A stretch of 7,426 nucleotides of DNA from Fulvivirga aurantia (lineage in GTDB: Bacteria > Bacteroidota > Bacteroidia > Cytophagales > Cyclobacteriaceae). The notes beneath the pieces were generated by a model. That model was given only the letters and a program-made list of their open reading frames with translations, was not told the origin of the DNA and made no database searches. The stretch covers positions 1-7,426 of the forward strand of contig NZ_SMMD01000759.1 of NCBI RefSeq assembly GCF_009711475.1. The letters are read 5' to 3'. Positions 6,030 through 7,426 of this stretch are shown piece after piece; within the stretch, counting starts at the first letter, position 1, and the number at the start of each line of letters is the position of its first letter. The position numbers and the translations under genes are program-made.

Positions 6030-6273
6030 GGCTAACAAATTGTAAGAGCGCATTTGGACTTCACCGTGCGAAATCCTTAAATGCTTTGGTGCTTCTCCAC
6101 CGCACGTTTTGGGTTAGCTTTCCACATCCACATTCATCTCTTAACTTGCGGACTACTTGTCATAACGGGGTGTCTTAAGCTGCTTGCATCTCGACTAGGT
6201 TCTAAACCCAAATCGTGCTAGTTTTATGCCCTGTAAAACAAGTAAATAAACGCGCCTTACAGGGGCGTTACCA
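6030..6273 (+). repeat. attC6 (244 bp)
   Basis: The left core is GGCTAAC (6030-6036) and the right core GTTACCA (6267-6273). Outer arms TGTAAGAGCGC and GCGCCTTACA pair with one bulge, and spacers are 4 nt (aaat) and 5 nt (ggggc). Deep inside, GCACGTTTTGGGTT (6102-6115) pairs with AACCCAAATCGTGC (6205-6218) with one mismatch. No reading frame of note lies between 6027 and 6300; the attC accounts for nearly all of it. Confidence 0.88.
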
Positions 6274-6300
6274 ACCATAAGCTGCACGAACAAAGAATCA

Positions 6301-7380
6301 ATGCGAATATTATTAGTACTTATATTGCTTTTAGGTAGTTTTTTCTGCCAAGCTCAGGAATTATCGAACTATCAAGAGGTAGATAAATTCAAAGTCAATG
6401 GTTTAACCACGAAGGTGTATTTCAATGATCCGTTGAAACGTCTAATTGCAAAACATCCTGACTTTGACAACAAAGAAAATCAAACTAAGCACGTACTTTT
6501 ATCCGAATATCTCCACAACAATCCCATTTACGTTTTTAAAACAACAAATAAAAAGAAGGTTGTCAAGTCTTACTGGCTCATAGGAGACCCTAGAAAAGTA
6601 AGGACGAAGAACTATTTCAAGTTAGAAATTAAAGACTCTGATAACTCCACTGAAAAGATTATCGACAATGTAAATATTGGTGGCTCTTTCTTTGAACATA
6701 TGATGTTTTTTCAAACACCTCAGGGAAGTCAGTCAATTGGTAAAGGAATTCAGATTTGGGGATACTTCACTATGGTCCAACCCTATGAACCATTAAAATC
6801 TACTATGATACAGCTGATGAAAATGGATATCACCAACACAATCCCTGAAGAAATACTTGCTAAAGAAGAAGAACGAATTGAGCCATTGTTTGAATATCAA
6901 AAATGCGCGCTAGAAAATGTAATTGGACGAACCTTTACCATTACTGTGTTACAGTATGATTCACTTGGAAACGTTAAGAATAAATATCCTAGGGAGGAGA
7001 AGGATAAACAATTGTACCATTCCTCAACGAGCAAGAACTTAACGGGTGTAACTACATTTCCGTACTTTTCATCAGATGATAAGACGACCAAATCTGACAG
7101 TGTCATTCATGTTGAGTCTGGACAGGAATATTTAAACCACTATCTTAAAGAAATCAGAATAATTAAAGGGCCAACAAATCAAACTGAAAGAGTTGAAGGT
7201 AAGCTCATAATACATGGTTATTCAGCAAAAGGGCATTCAACAAATGACGAACTCTATATCGCTGAATTTTCCAAAATAGGAGATTGTAATTTACCTAGAT
7301 TGGTCAAATTCTGTCCTTTGAACGACCCTGAATTTAAGAGACCTAGGCTAATAATAGAAATTGAGTACGAACTGAAATGA
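6301..7380 (+). CDS. Cassette 7: secreted protein of unknown function
   Basis: A 359-residue protein I do not recognise and the largest cassette product. Residues 1-18 are a Sec signal peptide (hydrophobic ILLVLILLLGSFF) with a likely cleavage after CQA, leaving Gln19. C16 lies before the cleavage site and is not in a good lipobox context. The mature chain has no further TM segment. It is rich in Lys, Glu and Asn, with a beta-rich look: 'KVNGLTTKVYFNDP', 'KKVVKSYWLIGDPRKV', 'GKGIQIWGYFTMVQPYEP', 'RVEGKLIIHGYSAKG' and 'RLIIEIEYELK' at the end. Cysteines at about 202 (KCAL), 329 (DCNL) and 338 (FCPL) could bridge. The ATG is 27 nt after the front core, and the gene ends 6 nt before the next attC. 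Confidence 0.82.
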   Translation: MRILLVLILLLGSFFCQAQELSNYQEVDKFKVNGLTTKVYFNDPLKRLIAKHPDFDNKENQTKHVLLSEYLHNNPIYVFKTTNKKKVVKSYWLIGDPRKVRTKNYFKLEIKDSDNSTEKIIDNVNIGGSFFEHMMFFQTPQGSQSIGKGIQIWGYFTMVQPYEPLKSTMIQLMKMDITNTIPEEILAKEEERIEPLFEYQKCALENVIGRTFTITVLQYDSLGNVKNKYPREEKDKQLYHSSTSKNLTGVTTFPYFSSDDKTTKSDSVIHVESGQEYLNHYLKEIRIIKGPTNQTERVEGKLIIHGYSAKGHSTNDELYIAEFSKIGDCNLPRLVKFCPLNDPEFKRPRLIIEIEYELK

Positions 7381-7386
7381 ACAGGT

Positions 7387-7426
7387 TGGTAACAAATGCT
7401 ATGAATGAATGGGTTTTATCGGACAG
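7387..7426 (+). repeat. attC7, left end only (cut by the window)
   Basis: The left core TGGTAAC (7387-7393) is the exact reverse complement of the cassette 7 front core GTTACCA, and the match extends to 10 bases. The next bases are nearly the same as the left arm of attC3, with 23 identical bases (7391-7413) followed by a similar TTATC stretch. The right half and any further cassettes lie beyond the window. Confidence 0.88.

Larger units (their letters stand above)
1719..7426 (+). mobile_element. Integron-like gene cassette array (seven co-oriented cassettes, last one incomplete)
   Basis: Cassette units, cut at G^TT of the right core, are 1719-2552, 2553-3122, 3123-3983, 3984-4836, 4837-5615, 5616-6267 and 6268 to the window end. 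Front and back cores of each are exact reverse complements: GTTGTGC/GCACAAC for the first two, then GTTGGCA/TGCCAAC, GTTAGGC/GCCTAAC, GTTATGC/GCATAAC, GTTAGCC/GGCTAAC and GTTACCA/TGGTAAC. Within an attC the two cores come from different cassettes and often mismatch. Each unit holds one plus-strand ORF filling nearly everything outside the attC. This matches integron cassettes, with GTTRRRY cores as in IntI systems, but the neighbouring recombinase is not an evident IntI. Confidence 0.92.

Noticed and set aside
6111..6120. A second core-like GTTAGC inside attC6, suggesting an extra short cassette boundary
   Set aside because: The outer arms of attC6 pair across its full length, and no partner left core follows it.
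2323..6273. CRISPR array or simple tandem repeats
   Set aside because: The repeats are irregular in length, differ in sequence, are internally palindromic and are separated by genes.

Overview
This window reads as a chromosomal integron-like cassette array from a Bacteroidota genome, probably an environmental Cytophagia or Flavobacteriia type. The clues are AT-rich genes, no consistent Shine-Dalgarno sequences, Bacteroidota-style lipoproteins and hypothetical families, and cassette-boundary cores of the form RYYYAAC ... GTTRRRY. The taxon is inferred; no rRNA or housekeeping gene is present.

Layout. (1) Positions 86-457, minus strand: a small protein with a four-cysteine zinc-ribbon motif. 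(2) Positions 458-540: a divergent intergenic region with a perfect 28-bp palindrome at 471-498. (3) Positions 541-1674, plus strand: a 377-residue tyrosine recombinase with a complete R-K-H-R-H-Y catalytic set. It has an N-terminal extension of about 100 residues and Xer-like spacing with no IntI-type insertion. (4) Positions 1681-1724: a 44-bp foldable att site directly after the recombinase stop codon, taken as attI or a minimal attC. (5) Positions 1719 to the window end: seven cassettes in the same orientation, each with one ORF followed by a long imperfect-palindrome attC (130 to 272 bp). The seventh attC is cut off by the window end.

The best evidence for the array is internal. In all seven cassettes the 7-base core at the front is the exact reverse complement of the 7-base core at the back, usually extending to 9-10 bases. 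The two cores of a single attC, one from each of two neighbouring cassettes, usually do not match. That is the pattern left by units that excise and insert as circles by attC recombination.

Cargo, in order: a six-TM DUF998-like membrane protein; a UPF0158-family protein; a lipoprotein; a secreted protein with a possible CsgG/LpoB-like fold; a small single-TM protein; a lipoprotein of a Bacteroidota family often mis-named 'DNA topoisomerase IV'; and a 359-residue secreted protein of unknown function. Six of the seven are predicted to be membrane, lipid-anchored or exported. No known resistance or toxin-antitoxin gene is recognisable.

The point of greatest interest is that a cassette array with canonical integron chemistry sits directly downstream of, and co-oriented with, a tyrosine recombinase that lacks the hallmark IntI domain. 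It may be a distinct integron type in Bacteroidota that uses a Xer-like integrase, possibly with the divergent zinc-ribbon protein as an accessory factor. This is inference and needs comparative and functional tests.
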